Below the pieces are notes generated by a model, which was not told the DNA's origin, ran no database searches, and was given only the letters and a program-made list of their open reading frames with translations. Positions 41,331 through 52,650 of a DNA stretch of 64,000 nt are shown one piece after another. This DNA is from Porphyra umbilicalis (lineage: Eukaryota > Rhodophyta > Bangiophyceae > Bangiales > Bangiaceae). Location of the stretch: NCBI GenBank assembly GCA_002049455.2, contig KV918800.1, forward strand, positions 186,001-250,000, read 5' to 3'. A program made the position numbers and the translations under genes. The number at the start of each line of letters is the position of its first letter. Position 1 is the stretch's first letter.

Positions 41331-43236
41331 GTTAAATTCTCAATTGGGCATGCGACGTGGCACCCTCTGAGAGGTCGCCTATCGGGGAGGCCCGAAATGG
41401 ACGATATGTGCAATAGAGTTATTCGAGAGCAGGCTACTGTTCCGTCGATAGTCCGGTGTATCTGTGGGACGTCGGTGGCCCATTCCGATGGACTATAGCT
41501 TCAGCGGAATCAGCATGGCACGAGCTAGGCCAGATCGTCGTGATCCGGGGCAGATTGGGGCCGACAGGCACATTGAAAGCAGCAATCGTTTGACACGACG
41601 CAGACACGAAGCACATGCATGGAGCAAAGTGGGCGATCGTCCTGATAAACGTCGATCATGTGCCACATGGCGGCGCCACAGACTGCCACCGTGCCGCCAC
41701 TCGATAACCATTGAGCCAATGATGCTTGAGATCAAAAGAGACTTGACAGCAGGACAGAGAAGCGCTCTACGTTTCCCTTGTGTCGTCTGCTCCACGGCAA
41801 TATCTGAGCGAGAGAGGCTCGCAGAAGGCGTGAGAGATTGTCAGAAGGCGCCAGGGCCCGTGACGTGTGTGGCCCTGTGTTGGCGTGGCCACGGGCCCTC
41901 CAGCAGACAGCGGCATGGCGGGGCATGGCACCCACTCACTCGCTTTCTGAGTCAGAGCGTGACAACGACACGCGGGCGCCGTTGAGCCACGAGTCACGTG
42001 GGACTTGAAGGCGAGACAACAGGGAATGCAAAAAGGAAGGGTGCGCGGTCGCACGTCGCAGTACCCAGCTCACGGCGAGGACATCAGCCACCCATGATTT
42101 GACAGAACTGACGAGTGACTATAAAAAAAAACGACTGGACTGGAGCCATCGAGGAAAGCTTGGCAGCCCGTGACACCGAGCGTTGGGTGCGAGGAGAGCA
42201 GGCAATAAAATTATTGTCTTGCACGAGGCATCAGAGGCCGCATTTCTACGCTGATTTTGGCCTCTACAGGAGCTTCCGTTCCACCAATCACATGCGATCC
42301 TGCTGCTGACTGTGCCTCGGCTGTTGCCACGCATCCTTGGCCCCGGAGTGCGTGCCGCTTCCTCATCGCATGCGCAAATGAGACGGCGCGGCACGCACTC
42401 CCACCGTGGAACAGTGACACAGCGCGCCTGGCGAGCCTTTCCCGAGGGGGCCTTCGGAGCGGGGGGGTGACTTAGGCTCCTGACGGGCCAAACAGGCGCA
42501 CGATCCGGCACGACCCCGTATGGCGGCTGAGCCGTGCCCCGCATCGTCGCCCTTTCGTGCCTCGGCCCTGCGTCGGCTCCTGCCGAGGACCGTACGCTGC
42601 CTGCGTGCCGCGTGGGAGGTGGGGGGGACCATCACGATTCTGTGCCGTGAGAGCCGGCAACGCTCCAGTGTTGGGCGATCGGTGCTGTGGGGGACGTGCG
42701 GCGCCGTATACGCTTTCGCACCCTCGTTCGGGCCCCCGGGGCGACAACCGCACGCGGGGGACACCCACACGAGCAGGCCCATCCCCATCCGTGAGGGCGG
42801 CACAACCGTGGACGCGCGTCTGCGATCGGTCTAGGACCGAGGCACCCTTCCCGCTCCATCGACGATTTGCCGGCCTGCCCTGTGCTCGCCCGTGACCTTT
42901 GCGCGCACTTTTTTCGAGCTTGGACTTGGCGCGCGCGCTTTTTTTCCCGCCGTCTTCGTCGGTGTTTGAGGTGGCATCCTGGAGTGACCACTCGTGTCGA
43001 CTGGTGAGTGACCGCGCTTTTTCTGTGCGCGTTTTTTGCCCACCGCGCCACTCTCCCCCCTTGTCCCCCCTTGCCGTGGCGGCGGCCGCGTCGTTGTCGG
43101 CCGCCGCCGCCAGATTCCTGGTGCGGGTCGTCGTACCGACAGCAGCTCGCGGGTGTCGTTTGTGGGGCGAGTGCCCGCCCTTTTTCCCTCGCCGGCCTGA
43201 CGCGGCGGTCCACCCTGCCGCGACCGCTCGGCCAGC
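41331..43236. other. No supported gene; mixed-composition interval
   Basis: The sequence is less GC-rich from 41331 to 42470. A TATAAAAAAAAACG tract at 42120 could be a core promoter, but no convincing frame follows. From 42480 on, only Arg/Pro-rich overlapping frames are seen. A TTTAAAAG box lies at 43469, outside this interval, before the low-complexity gene. Confidence 0.4.
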
Positions 43237-43435
43237 CGCTGGAGGCGGGTGTTCTGGCGGCTGCCGGCCGCGATTGCCGGCGGCCGCCGGCGGCGGGTGT
43301 TCTGGCGGCTGCCGGCAGCGATTGCCGGCGGCCGCCGGCGGCGGGTGTTCTGGCGGCTGCCGGCCGCGATTGCCGGCGGCCGCCGGCGGCGGGTGTTCTG
43401 GCGGCTGCCGGCCGCGATTGCCGGCGGCCACCGGC
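43237..43435 (+). repeat. 48-bp tandem repeat, four copies
   Basis: The unit contains GTGTTCTGGCGGCTGCCGGC and GATTGCCGGCGGCC. In one frame each copy reads VFWRLPAAIAGGRRRR. Confidence 0.85.
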
Positions 43436-43506
43436 GGCTGCGACGGATCATCCGGGGCTGCCCACCGGCTTTAAAAGGGGCCGCGGCGGCAGCGCACGGG
43501 ACCGCA

Positions 43507-44984
43507 ATGTCCGGCACGCGGTGGACGGGCAAGACCGAGCGTCGACGGGGGCAGCGGAAGCGGAATCGGGACCGCGTCTCCCAGTGGGTGGCGGCGGTCG
43601 CCCCCCATCTTGAGCACTGTCAGTGCCAGTGCTGCTGCCCACCACCGCCGCCAAGTCCGTGGCAACCGCCGCGGGGCCGACGGCCGGTGCCGGACGGCCG
43701 GCAGCCAAGCCCGTCGAGGTGGGCGGGCGGGCCTCCGCCCGGCCGCCGACAGCCAAGCCCGCCGAGGTGGACCGGCGGGCGGCCGCCAGACCGCCGCTCG
43801 TCAAGCCCACCAAGGTGGGGAGGCGGGCCGCCGCCCGACCGCCGACAGCTGAGCCCCCCCAGGTGGACGGACGGGCGGCCGCCGGACCGCCGCTCGGCAA
43901 GCCCACCAAGGTGGGGAGGCGGGCCGCCGCCCAACCGCCGACAGCTGAGCCCGCCAAGGTGGACGGGCGGGCGGCCGCCGGACCGCCGCTTGTCAAGCCC
44001 ACCAAGGTGGGCAGGCGGGCCGCCACCCGACCGCAGAGAGCGGAGCCCTCCGAGGTGGGCGGGCGGCCCGCCGCCCTACCGCCGACCACCGAGCCCACCA
44101 AGGTGGACGGGCGGCCCGCCGCCGGACTGCCGACCGGCCAGCCCGTCGAGGTGGACCGGCGGGCCGCCGCCAGACCGCCGAGCGCCGAGCCCACCGAGGT
44201 GGACGGGCGGGCCTCCACCGCCGCACTGCCGACCGCCGAACCCGCAGTGGTGGGGGGGCGGGCCGCCGCCCGGCCGCCGCACGCCCAGCCCCCCGAGGTG
44301 GGGGAGCGCGTCGCAGCCGGACAACTGAGCAACGAGGCCGACAGCGTTGTCCGGCAGCCTGCTGGCGAACGGTCGACGGCCGCCGCGCCGGCCAAGACTA
44401 CAGCGCGTTGCGAGGGCGACCCAGGTGCTATCTCTGCAGGTGGATCGGCGGCCGGTTTGACACAAGAGTCAAGCCCGGCTGCCGCCTCCTTTTCACTGTT
44501 CGGTGCCTGGCCACCGCGGAAACAGTGGGCCCAACTGGCTGTGCGGAAGAGGAGGATTGAGCGCACTCGCTTACCGGAGCGCATCGAGACCAAGCGTCAC
44601 GCCGCAGCAGCAGAGGCAACTGCGGCGGCGGTTGCCGCAGCCGCTAAGGCAGCCGCTGTGGCCGCCACTTCCGCAGCCGAGTCGGCGACCGCCCAGGCGG
44701 CGTACCGGGAGGCGGCGGCGGTCGCCGCGCTGGCGAAGCGCGTGGCGAAGAGGGCCCAGGCGACCGCGGCCCGGGCGGCGGTGGCCTCAAACGCCGCCGC
44801 GGCGGCCGTGTCTCACCTGGCAGGGAGGTACGTGCTGCCGCCCGTGGCGTCGGCCGCCGACACTAGCACCTCTGGCAGCTCCGCCGATCGGCCGGCATCC
44901 AAGCGCCTCAGACGGGGCTGCAGCGGCCGCCGACCTCCCCTTCATCCGTCTTCTCGGCGCCGTGGTGGCGGCGCCGCCAAGTAG
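43507..44984 (+). CDS. Low-complexity repeat protein, frame uncertain
   Basis: A TTTAAAAG box at 43469 precedes ATG 43507 (MSGTRWTGKTERRRGQRKRN). This frame continues through about 12 imperfect 48-bp repeats, each 16 residues (RRQPSPPRWTGGPPPD type), to a stop at 44328. A second frame, without an ATG, is also open from 43614 and continues past the repeats into a plausible coding tail ending at 44984 (FSLFGAWPPRKQWAQLAVRK, then a long Ala-rich helix AAYREAAAVAALAKRVAKRA, then ASKRLRR). The true product may switch frame by splicing or by a repeat indel. Its place just before the Myb-like gene suggests it could be part of the Harbinger element, but this is unproven. Confidence 0.35.
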
Positions 44985-45009
44985 GTCATCGACGCCTTTC
45001 TCGGCCACG

Positions 45010-46752
45010 ATGGGGCGGGGTACTACGTGGCTGGTGGTAAAGAATGTGGCGCTCATCAAGGCGTGGCTCATCCAGGCCAACAACCCAATCCGGGGGACGG
45101 ACCAGTCGGGTAAGGAGTTTTGGACGCGGGTCCTTAAGAGCTGGCAGCATGTGCTGCGCGACGAGACGGACGCGTCGGTGAAAGCGGCGCGGGACCAGCG
45201 CGGCTTTGAAGCGCTCCGCAAGCAGTGGGCCAAGATGGTTGCTGGGGTTATGGAGTTTTCAAGTTGCATCGTCCAAGCGCGGCTGGCCAAGCCGACGGGC
45301 ATCTCCACGCACGCTGATCTCGTGAACTGCGCCGAGGGGCTGTATTGCGGGACGAATGTGTACAGCCGCATCCGCGGTGACCACGCCGACGACGTGGCCA
45401 AGGGCAAGACGACGAAGCGCCGAAAAAAGCAAGTGTCGTGCCCGTGGGCACAGTACTGGGAGCAGCTGAAGGACCAGGACCGATTCAAGTCGGCGGCTGC
45501 TGCTTTTGCAGCGCTGCAAAAGAAGGCGGCAAGCGCGCACGTTCGTGCCGCGGCGAGGGCGGCGGCGGCTGCCGCGTCGGGCGACGGCGGGCCTGCCGCT
45601 GAGCAGGCGGCTGCCGGGGTGGACCCCGCTCCGGCGGCCGCCGCCAACGCGGCTGTCGCTAACGCGGCGGCCGCAAGCAGTACAGTGGGCGACACGGCGG
45701 CGACCGACAAGGTTGGTAGCGATGACGAGGAGCAGGGCTCGTGGGCGGGCCGCCCAATTGGTTGCAAGGCTGCCAAGCGCGCCCGCGCCGACAGCATTGC
45801 TGACGACCGCACCATCGGTCGCGTCGCGAGCGCCGTCGAGAAGCTGGGCGACGCGACGACGCAGCGGACGGCGATGATGGCGTTTAGCCTCCCCTTCATG
45901 CGCACGACGCCCGAGGGTGCAGCCTTTTGGGCTCACCAGGCCAAGAAGATGCTCGCGACGGAAGGCATCGAGGTCAAGTCGGCCAAGCCGGCGAACGATG
46001 CGTCTGCTGCCAATACGCAGAACAAGAACAAGGTCGTCGCGCCGCCCCCCTTGGGGGATGTTGACGACGTTTCTGCCATTGACGACAGTTCAGCGGCGGG
46101 GAACGCGGCGGCGGGGGAGGACGTGACGGTCGTGGGGGATACGAGGTCGATTGTGCCGCCACCGGTGGCGACGCCGGAGGTGGTGGAGGAGATGGCGGAC
46201 GCGGAGACGGCGCCGACGTCGGCGGCACCGACGACCGCAGCACCGACGACAGCCGCAGCGACGGCCGCAGATTCGTCCGTGTCGACGCCAGCGGCGGCAC
46301 CATCACCGCCCACGTCAAAAACTGCACCGGCGCCTACAATGCCTTCTTCGTCTGCAGCTCGGTCGGCTGCCAACAAGCGGCGCGGCCGTCGGGCGCAGGC
46401 AACGAAGCGCCAGCAGGCAGCCGCCTCCATGGCCGCGCCGGTACAGACGACCGTCGACCTGACGGCACCATCGCCGGCGCCGCCCGCGGCGCCTGCGCCT
46501 CGATCTTCATTGGCGGCGGCCGCAGCGGCGGCCGCGGAGGCTGTGGCGGCGGCCGCGGCGGCTGCGGCGACACCGACGGACGCGCGCAGCACGCCGCAGT
46601 CGGCGAGCCGGAAGCGGCCGCCGCCCCAGTCCGGTTCCGCCTCTGACTCCGTCTCTGACGGCGGGGGCTTTGATGGGTTTGACAGTGATATCATTGCGGC
46701 GTTTGAACGTAACGGTGGGCGCTCGTCGAGCGAGTCGGACGAGGACGAGTAG
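45010..46752 (+). CDS. Harbinger-type Myb/SANT-like DNA-binding protein
   Basis: 580 aa from ATG 45010. Residues about 5-60 form a Myb/SANT-like trihelix: W7...ALIKAWLIQANNPIRGTDQSGKEFW (19 to 38), then a conserved helical region including FEALRKQWAKMVAGVMEF and CPWAQYWEQLKDQDRFKSAAAAF. This matches the Myb-like second protein encoded by PIF/Harbinger transposons in plants and protists, which recruits the transposase to TIRs and the nucleus. The rest is a long Ala/Thr/Pro-rich disordered region with basic nuclear-signal patches (KRRGRRAQATKRQQ) and an acidic end (SSSESDEDE). The frame is undamaged. It converges on the transposase gene 4 kb to the right. A domesticated host protein is the alternative. 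Confidence 0.7.
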   Translation: MGRGTTWLVVKNVALIKAWLIQANNPIRGTDQSGKEFWTRVLKSWQHVLRDETDASVKAARDQRGFEALRKQWAKMVAGVMEFSSCIVQARLAKPTGISTHADLVNCAEGLYCGTNVYSRIRGDHADDVAKGKTTKRRKKQVSCPWAQYWEQLKDQDRFKSAAAAFAALQKKAASAHVRAAARAAAAAASGDGGPAAEQAAAGVDPAPAAAANAAVANAAAASSTVGDTAATDKVGSDDEEQGSWAGRPIGCKAAKRARADSIADDRTIGRVASAVEKLGDATTQRTAMMAFSLPFMRTTPEGAAFWAHQAKKMLATEGIEVKSAKPANDASAANTQNKNKVVAPPPLGDVDDVSAIDDSSAAGNAAAGEDVTVVGDTRSIVPPPVATPEVVEEMADAETAPTSAAPTTAAPTTAAATAADSSVSTPAAAPSPPTSKTAPAPTMPSSSAARSAANKRRGRRAQATKRQQAAASMAAPVQTTVDLTAPSPAPPAAPAPRSSLAAAAAAAAEAVAAAAAAAATPTDARSTPQSASRKRPPPQSGSASDSVSDGGGFDGFDSDIIAAFERNGGRSSSESDEDE

Positions 46753-49700
46753 ACCAACGTGCCTATGCCCACTGTGTTGTTTGCTTTGTTTGCTGCTGCC
46801 GAGACCGCGCACCTTACGTGTTGTGCTGCGGCTTTGTACGGGATTATGTCTTGTGTCTTGTGTTGCTGTGTGGCTCTGGTGCCTCGGGGAGCTGAAGGGG
46901 GGCCGGTCGTAGCAATACATGGTTTTTTTTCCCCGTTGGGCAGGGTTTTTTTTTTCCTATGCAACTTGTCTGTGCGCTCATACCATGCACCGCGCGACGC
47001 CACCGCCTCCGCACCCACGCACCCCTCAGAGCCGTACCCTCCGCGCGCGACGCCGCGGGCAACTTGGCTGCCGCACGCACACAGAGCATAACCGCGCCTG
47101 CGGCCGGCACAACGGCGGTCCCCACCGGCCACGAAAGCGTCAGGTCTCTCGGCGCTGGGCGAGGGAGGCGGCAGCGGCGGAGCGGCATGCGCGGGCCCCC
47201 GGTCCGTTTGCGTGTGGCCGCCGCTGCCACGCCAGCGCCGCATGTCCACACATCGTCATCGGCGGCGGGGGCGGCGGCCACGCACGCGCACAGCACGCAC
47301 CCCGCTTGGCGTGTCGCGGCCACCACCGCGCCTGCGCCCGCCGTCACGGCGGCCGCCGCCACGTCGCAGCTTGTGGGAGAACGAGGCAGCGGCGGCCACC
47401 GCGGGACAGGTGCGCGCGGGCGCCCGCGGCAGCTGCGGCCGGCACAGGACAGGTGCGCGTGTGCCGTCGCCAGCACAGCGTCTGCACCCGCCGTCACGGC
47501 GGCCGCCGGTACGAAGTAACTAGTCGAAAACCACGTCACCGGCGGCCGCCGCGGGAGAGGAGCGCGCGTGCCGCCGCCACCGCCACCGCGCCTGCGCCCG
47601 CCGTCACGGTGGTCGCCGGTACGTTGAAGCATGCGGGTGCCCGCGGCAGCGGCGGCCGCCATGAGACAGGTGCGCGCAGGCGCCCGCGGCAGCTGCGGCC
47701 GCCGCGGGAGAGGAGCGCGCGTGCCGCCGCCGCCACGGCGGCCACCGCTGTGTTGCAACTTCTGGGTGACCGCAGCAGCGGCGGCCGCCGCGGGACAAGT
47801 GCGCCCGTGCCGCCGCCGACACCGCGCCCGCGCCCACCGTCACGGTGGCCGCCGCTGCGGAACGTCTTGCGGGCACCCAAGGTTGTGGCGGCGGCCGCCC
47901 AATTGGTGCGCTGCGGTGGGCGGCCGTTTCGGCAGCGCGGCCGCAGCAGCGGCTGCAGCTCGGCGCGGAAGTCCGATGTGGGGGCGCGCGCCGCGCGATT
48001 GGTGTGCTCGGGCGGGCGGTCGGTTCGCCAGCGGCCGCCGCAGCGGGACCCGCGCCTGGCAGCAAGGCGAGGGAGCCCGAGGCGGGGGCGGCGGCCGCGC
48101 GATTGGTGCGCCCGGGCGCGCGGTCGATTGGCCTGCGGCCACCGCTGCCGCGCCCGTCGCATGTGCAGCCGCCGCGGGTTGGGCTGGCACCGGTGCCCTG
48201 TGGGGGCGGGATTGGTGGGCGTGGGCGCGCGGTCGGCTCGCCGCCGCTGCCCTGCTCTCAGAAAGGGGGGTAGAAAAACAATATCCGATATAGCTCTTCT
48301 TGACATTGCAATGTTTGGTACGACCCCTCTGACGGGGCAATCAGGGCACATTTTCGATGCAAATATGTGTGCGAGACTTTTGTTTGGCTGTTTCCTGAAG
48401 CGCATTACACTCACATGAGCGCCGCAACAGTAAAAACATCGCTCACGTTGGCTAGCAGGTCACTCATTGGTCAGCTTCTTCTCGGGTTCGTTTATCCATT
48501 GGCAACTTGCTCGCTACCAGCGCACTTTGGTTGTGAAGATGTTCGTAACAGAAAAGTCGTGGGTCGAGCCAGAGAGTGTCATTTGTCTTCGAAAGCGTGT
48601 ATGTGGGGGCTGTTGTGGTTAGGGTTAGGGCCGCAGAACATTGCGCCAGTTGGTGGCGTCCGACGCAGACGTTCCACAAGAGTCATTAGGCAAGAGCGGC
48701 ATCGCGCTCCTGCCCTCTTTAAGGAGGTCAGCGATGCCGTACCCTCCGCTTCTGCGGCCGCCGCAGGTTGGCCAGGCACCGGCGCGCCCGTCGAAGGTGG
48801 TGTTTTCGCCCCACGGGCGACAGCAGCAGAATACTCGCCGCCGAAGCCCCCTGTTCTGCCGCCGTCCGTGCAAAAGCGCACTGGTGCTCGTGGTCTCCTG
48901 GTTGGCTGCTGTTTTCGCGCCGAGAGTTAAATGATTGTTCATTATTAACAATGGCTTGTATCGGTAAAACTAATACTTTATGACTGACGTAGCCCTTCTC
49001 TATGACGACGTCAATACCGCTGTTACATGTGGCACAAGTTCTTGAAAGGCCGCGCCTCGCTGCGGGCCCTCTTTCCCGCAGCGATTTGATAGAAACGAAG
49101 TGTGGCGTGTATGATGCAGCGGCGCTCATTGGGCATTACTAGCTTATAGATGATGTATTGGTTAACTGTTACACACTGTCAGGCTGTCTGCTCTTGGGGA
49201 AATACTTTGTGCCGATATCCGGTAGGTCGACTGACGAACAGTAACCCACAAGATCCTCCACAAATTCATGCCTATGTGTGTCATTTTTGGCGTCGTTCGG
49301 AGTCTCCAGAATTCGCTCTTGCCTTTCCAGATCGTTAAGTGTCGTTTGTGGATCACCCGCGGTTAGTCACCTCTGCGCTCGGGCTGTGCGCCGCTTGTGC
49401 CCGTGCACCGGAGGACGGGACTGGGCCAATGGGAGACAGGGGAACGGTGGTGGTGCTCGCGAGAGGGGAGCGGCACCAGGTGGTGCTGCGGTCGCTGGAC
49501 GGCCACTGCAGGGGTGCTTTCACTCCTTCCCCGCTGATGCTGGCGGCGCGCTGTCACGGCCGACCAATGGAAGGGCCCGAAATAGCTCTGCCTGTGCCCA
49601 ACACCCACGAGAATGGCAGCCGCTGCCGGGTGGGGCGGCGCGCGACGGCCGCGACCGCTCAGCGATCACGTGCGCCTCGGCGCTCGGCCGTCCGCGACGC

Positions 49701-49859
49701 ACGGTAACCGGCAAACCTGCGGCTGGCGGCCGCCCCACACGACGTCAAGTGGAGGGGCGGCCGCGGCCACCCAAGCGCACCGTGCCTGACGCCGCTCGGC
49801 GGCCGCCACTGCGCGGTACCAGCCGCAGCTGCGCCTGGCAGCCGCCCCTCATGTGGTCG
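46753..49859. other. GC-rich repeat interval, no supported gene
   Basis: From 46970 to 48290 it is dense in imperfect CGGCGGCCGCCG-type words; frames on all strands are Arg/Ala/Pro-rich artefacts. From 48290 to 49700 composition is normal but no domain is visible. A GGTTAGGGTTAGGG word occurs at about 48617-48630. Confidence 0.45.
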
Positions 49860-50600
49860 AGTGCGGTGGCCGCCATGGTGAGCCAGTGTCGGCGACGGCG
49901 GCTGCCGCCGACCAACCACCAGCTCAACTGCCGTCATCGCGTGTCGCGGTGCTCGGCGGCGGCCGCCGCCCAACACCAGCGTGCCCCGCGGCGCTTGGCG
50001 GCGGCCGCCGCGCATTAAGGTCTAGTGCGGCGGCCGCCGCGCCGTACGCGTCCACGACGGCGGCCGCCGCCGAACAACCGCAAGAACGAGTGCGGTTGCC
50101 GGGTGCGGCTATGGTTGGCGGCGGCCGCCGCCGGACCTCGGCGTGCGTGATGACGCTCGGCGACGGCCGCCGACCATTACGTCCAGAGCGGCGGACGCCC
50201 TCGCTAACGAGTGTCCACGACGGCGGCCGCCGCCGACCAACCACCAGCTCAACTGCCGTCATCGCGTGTCGCGGTGCTCGGCGGCGGCCGCCGCCCAACA
50301 CCAGCGTGCCCCGCGGCGCTTGGCGGCGGCCGCCGCGCATTAAGGTCTAGTGCGGCGGCCGCCGCGCCGTACGCGTCCACGACGGCGGCCGCCGCCGAAC
50401 AACCGCAAGAACGAGTGCGGTTGCCGGGTGCGGCTATGGTTGGCGGCGGCGGCCGCCGGACCTCGGCGTGCGTGATGACGCTCGGCGACGGCCGCCAACC
50501 ATGACGTCGAGTGCGGCGGCCGCCCTGGCTGACAAGTGTCCACGACGGCGGCCGCCGCCTACCAACCGCCAGCTCAACTGGTCGCCGCTGCCGCCAAGCA
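49860..50600 (+). repeat. 325-bp tandem repeat, two full copies plus partial
   Basis: ACCAACCACCAGCTCAACTG occurs at 49911 and 50236, with a diverged copy at 50561, giving a period of 325 bp twice. Each unit contains several GGCGGCCGCC palindromes, including GCGGCCGC sites, and three-frame-open Ala/Arg-rich readings. Confidence 0.85.
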
Positions 50601-50775
50601 GGACTCATGTGGCATGGTGATTTGGTAAATCTGATAAGACGTAGGTGCAGATAACGTTAACAGCGACGAAAAAGACATTCAAGGACTAACCCTTTTCGTC
50701 AGAGAGACAATATTCACACACAACATGTCATGGTGCACACAAGAAGTACGTCGAGAATACCACACAGAGAAAACA

Positions 50776-52650
50776 TCAATCAACATACGGATCGAGGAGC
50801 TCACCGCGCTGCGCAAAAACGTGTGCGCATAGGTCCTCGCGAAGCGCTTGATGCTCCTCCTGCGACTTGGCCTCACCCGTGGCCACCAGAATGCGCATAC
50901 ATTCGCTCATGGGCGCCACAGCGGCGGCCCCGACAGCAGGGGGTGCATAACCGGGTGCACCACCCAGATCTGCCAGCTCCCCGGCGGCAGCAGCGGCTCC
51001 CCCTCCATCCGCGGCCCCTCCTGCCCCAGCACCCTCCTCCTCGTCACCGCCCTCTCCGGCGCCTCCGAGCCCACCGCCGCCGAATCCCGCACCATCGACG
51101 GCGCCCGCGCCGGCGCCATCGTCAGCGCCGGCTGCGCCCGCGCCACCGGCGGCGCCCGCGCCGGCGCCATCGTCAGCGCCGGCTGTGCCGGCGCCACCGG
51201 CGGCGCCCGCGCCGGCCCCGCCCACCGCCTCCGCCGCACCCACGCCAACAGCCGCCTGGCCGGCGCCTCCCGCAGGGACACCGCCGGCGCCCGCGCCTTC
51301 AGCGGCGCCAGCGCCAAGGCTGGCGTCTCCCGCCCCGTCCGCCGTACCAACCCCTGCAGCCCCCCCGCCACCTCCTCCCGCGGGGGCGCCGCCGACGCTC
51401 GCGCCGTCCGCGGCGTGCACGCCACCCCCACCTGCCCCGTCTGCTGCGCCCGCTCCACCGGCTCCACCCGCCCCGTACTGGGTCGATCGCGACCGCGACA
51501 AGAAGCTGTCTCGGCGCGCCTCCACCACCATATTGTGGAGTATGGCGACCGTCTGGGTTGTCAAAACCATGCGGGGCACGGTCCACATCCGGCAAGGGTG
51601 CAACATCACGTGAAAACGTGCCGTCAGGATACCGAAAAGCCGCTCAACGTCCTTCCGCAGAGCCTCCTGCAGGCGATTAAACGTGCGCTGCTCAGGCGTC
51701 TGGGGGTTGGGGTAGGGAGCCACGAAAAACGCGAAGCGGGGGTAAATTCCGTCCACAAGGTAATACAGCAAGGTCCGGGTATTTCCATTGACAGTAAACG
51801 AAAATTCACGTGGTGGCCACTTCCCCGTAACGACATCCATGTACATAGGCGATTGATACAGGACGTTCATATCATTGAGACTCCCAGGACTCCCCGCGAA
51901 AATGTGGTAGATCCACGTGTCTTCATCACAAATGGCCTCAATCACGATGGATCGTCGTCCGTCCCGGCCCTGGTACGTGCCCGCACGCGCCTTGGGGCAC
52001 GACGACCACTCCCAGTGCGAGCAATCAAGCGACCCAAGACACCCAGGTAACCCCCGCTCAGCGTTGCGGCCCAGGATGCTCTCAATCTCACGCCGCGTGG
52101 GCGGCCGCAGGTACAGTGCGCCGAAGTCATCGACCATAAACTCAGTGAAGAGCTTAACCGTCGTCGAGATAGTCGATCGCGACAGCCGCACATACTCGTC
52201 CGCGCGGTCATACGATTCGCCATAAGCGAGGACGCGAAACACGGCAACCAGCTTCTGAAGGGGATGTGCCTGCGGCTGCCCCGTCGCGTTGACACGTTGC
52301 ACCCAAAATGGGCGGTCTTTGATCGCGCGGTAGATCCGAAGGAAGACCGCCATCGGAACGCGGAACCGCCGCTCAAATTGCTCTCGACCGAAAACCGGGG
52401 GTAGGCCGTCAACGCCGAAGTAATCGCGTAGGATGCACTGCAGACCAAGCGCAAAGTTGCGAGGCCGGTTTGCCAACCTACCAGGCACCGAGCCCCGGTA
52501 CCGCGGCCGATGGATTTGCGCGGCGGCGAGTGCCCGCCGTCGCGCCTCCAACAATGTCGCGACGTGAGCAGCCACTACAACCGACGTCGTGACGTCATCG
52601 TTAGCCCCCTCGTCCTCCTCCCACCCAGGCACAGTCATCATGCCGTCCAT
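50776..52650 (-). CDS. PIF/Harbinger DDE transposase (Plant_tran type)
   Basis: From ATG 52650 (MDGMMTVPGWEEDEG) to 50776, 624 aa. The N-terminal helix-turn-helix-like region (FERRFRVPMAVFLRIYRAI, LAYGESYDRADEYVRLSRST) precedes the nuclease. The catalytic triad is D209 (LGSLDCSHWEWSSCP), D260 (GSLNDMNVL) and E336 (VERLFGILTARF), with the family signatures TYQGRDGRRSIVIEA and WIYHIFAGSPGS. These match the plant-transposon-protein family of PIF/Harbinger nucleases. After the nuclease comes an unusual Gly/Ala-rich tail of about 240 residues (GADDGAGAGAAGGAGAAGAD type) ending LREDLCAHVFAQRGELLDPYVD. The frame also extends upstream to 52848 through a Cys/Pro/Ser minisatellite, which I exclude. No stop or frameshift is present, so the enzyme may be active. 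The Myb-like partner lies at 45010-46752. No TIR pair enclosing both genes was found. Confidence 0.93.
   Translation of the reverse strand: MDGMMTVPGWEEDEGANDDVTTSVVVAAHVATLLEARRRALAAAQIHRPRYRGSVPGRLANRPRNFALGLQCILRDYFGVDGLPPVFGREQFERRFRVPMAVFLRIYRAIKDRPFWVQRVNATGQPQAHPLQKLVAVFRVLAYGESYDRADEYVRLSRSTISTTVKLFTEFMVDDFGALYLRPPTRREIESILGRNAERGLPGCLGSLDCSHWEWSSCPKARAGTYQGRDGRRSIVIEAICDEDTWIYHIFAGSPGSLNDMNVLYQSPMYMDVVTGKWPPREFSFTVNGNTRTLLYYLVDGIYPRFAFFVAPYPNPQTPEQRTFNRLQEALRKDVERLFGILTARFHVMLHPCRMWTVPRMVLTTQTVAILHNMVVEARRDSFLSRSRSTQYGAGGAGGAGAADGAGGGGVHAADGASVGGAPAGGGGGGAAGVGTADGAGDASLGAGAAEGAGAGGVPAGGAGQAAVGVGAAEAVGGAGAGAAGGAGTAGADDGAGAGAAGGAGAAGADDGAGAGAVDGAGFGGGGLGGAGEGGDEEEGAGAGGAADGGGAAAAAGELADLGGAPGYAPPAVGAAAVAPMSECMRILVATGEAKSQEEHQALREDLCAHVFAQRGELLDPYVD

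Noticed and set aside
48617-48630. GGTTAGGGTTAGGG, telomere-like
   Set aside because: Only two units in ordinary sequence; too short to claim an interstitial telomere.
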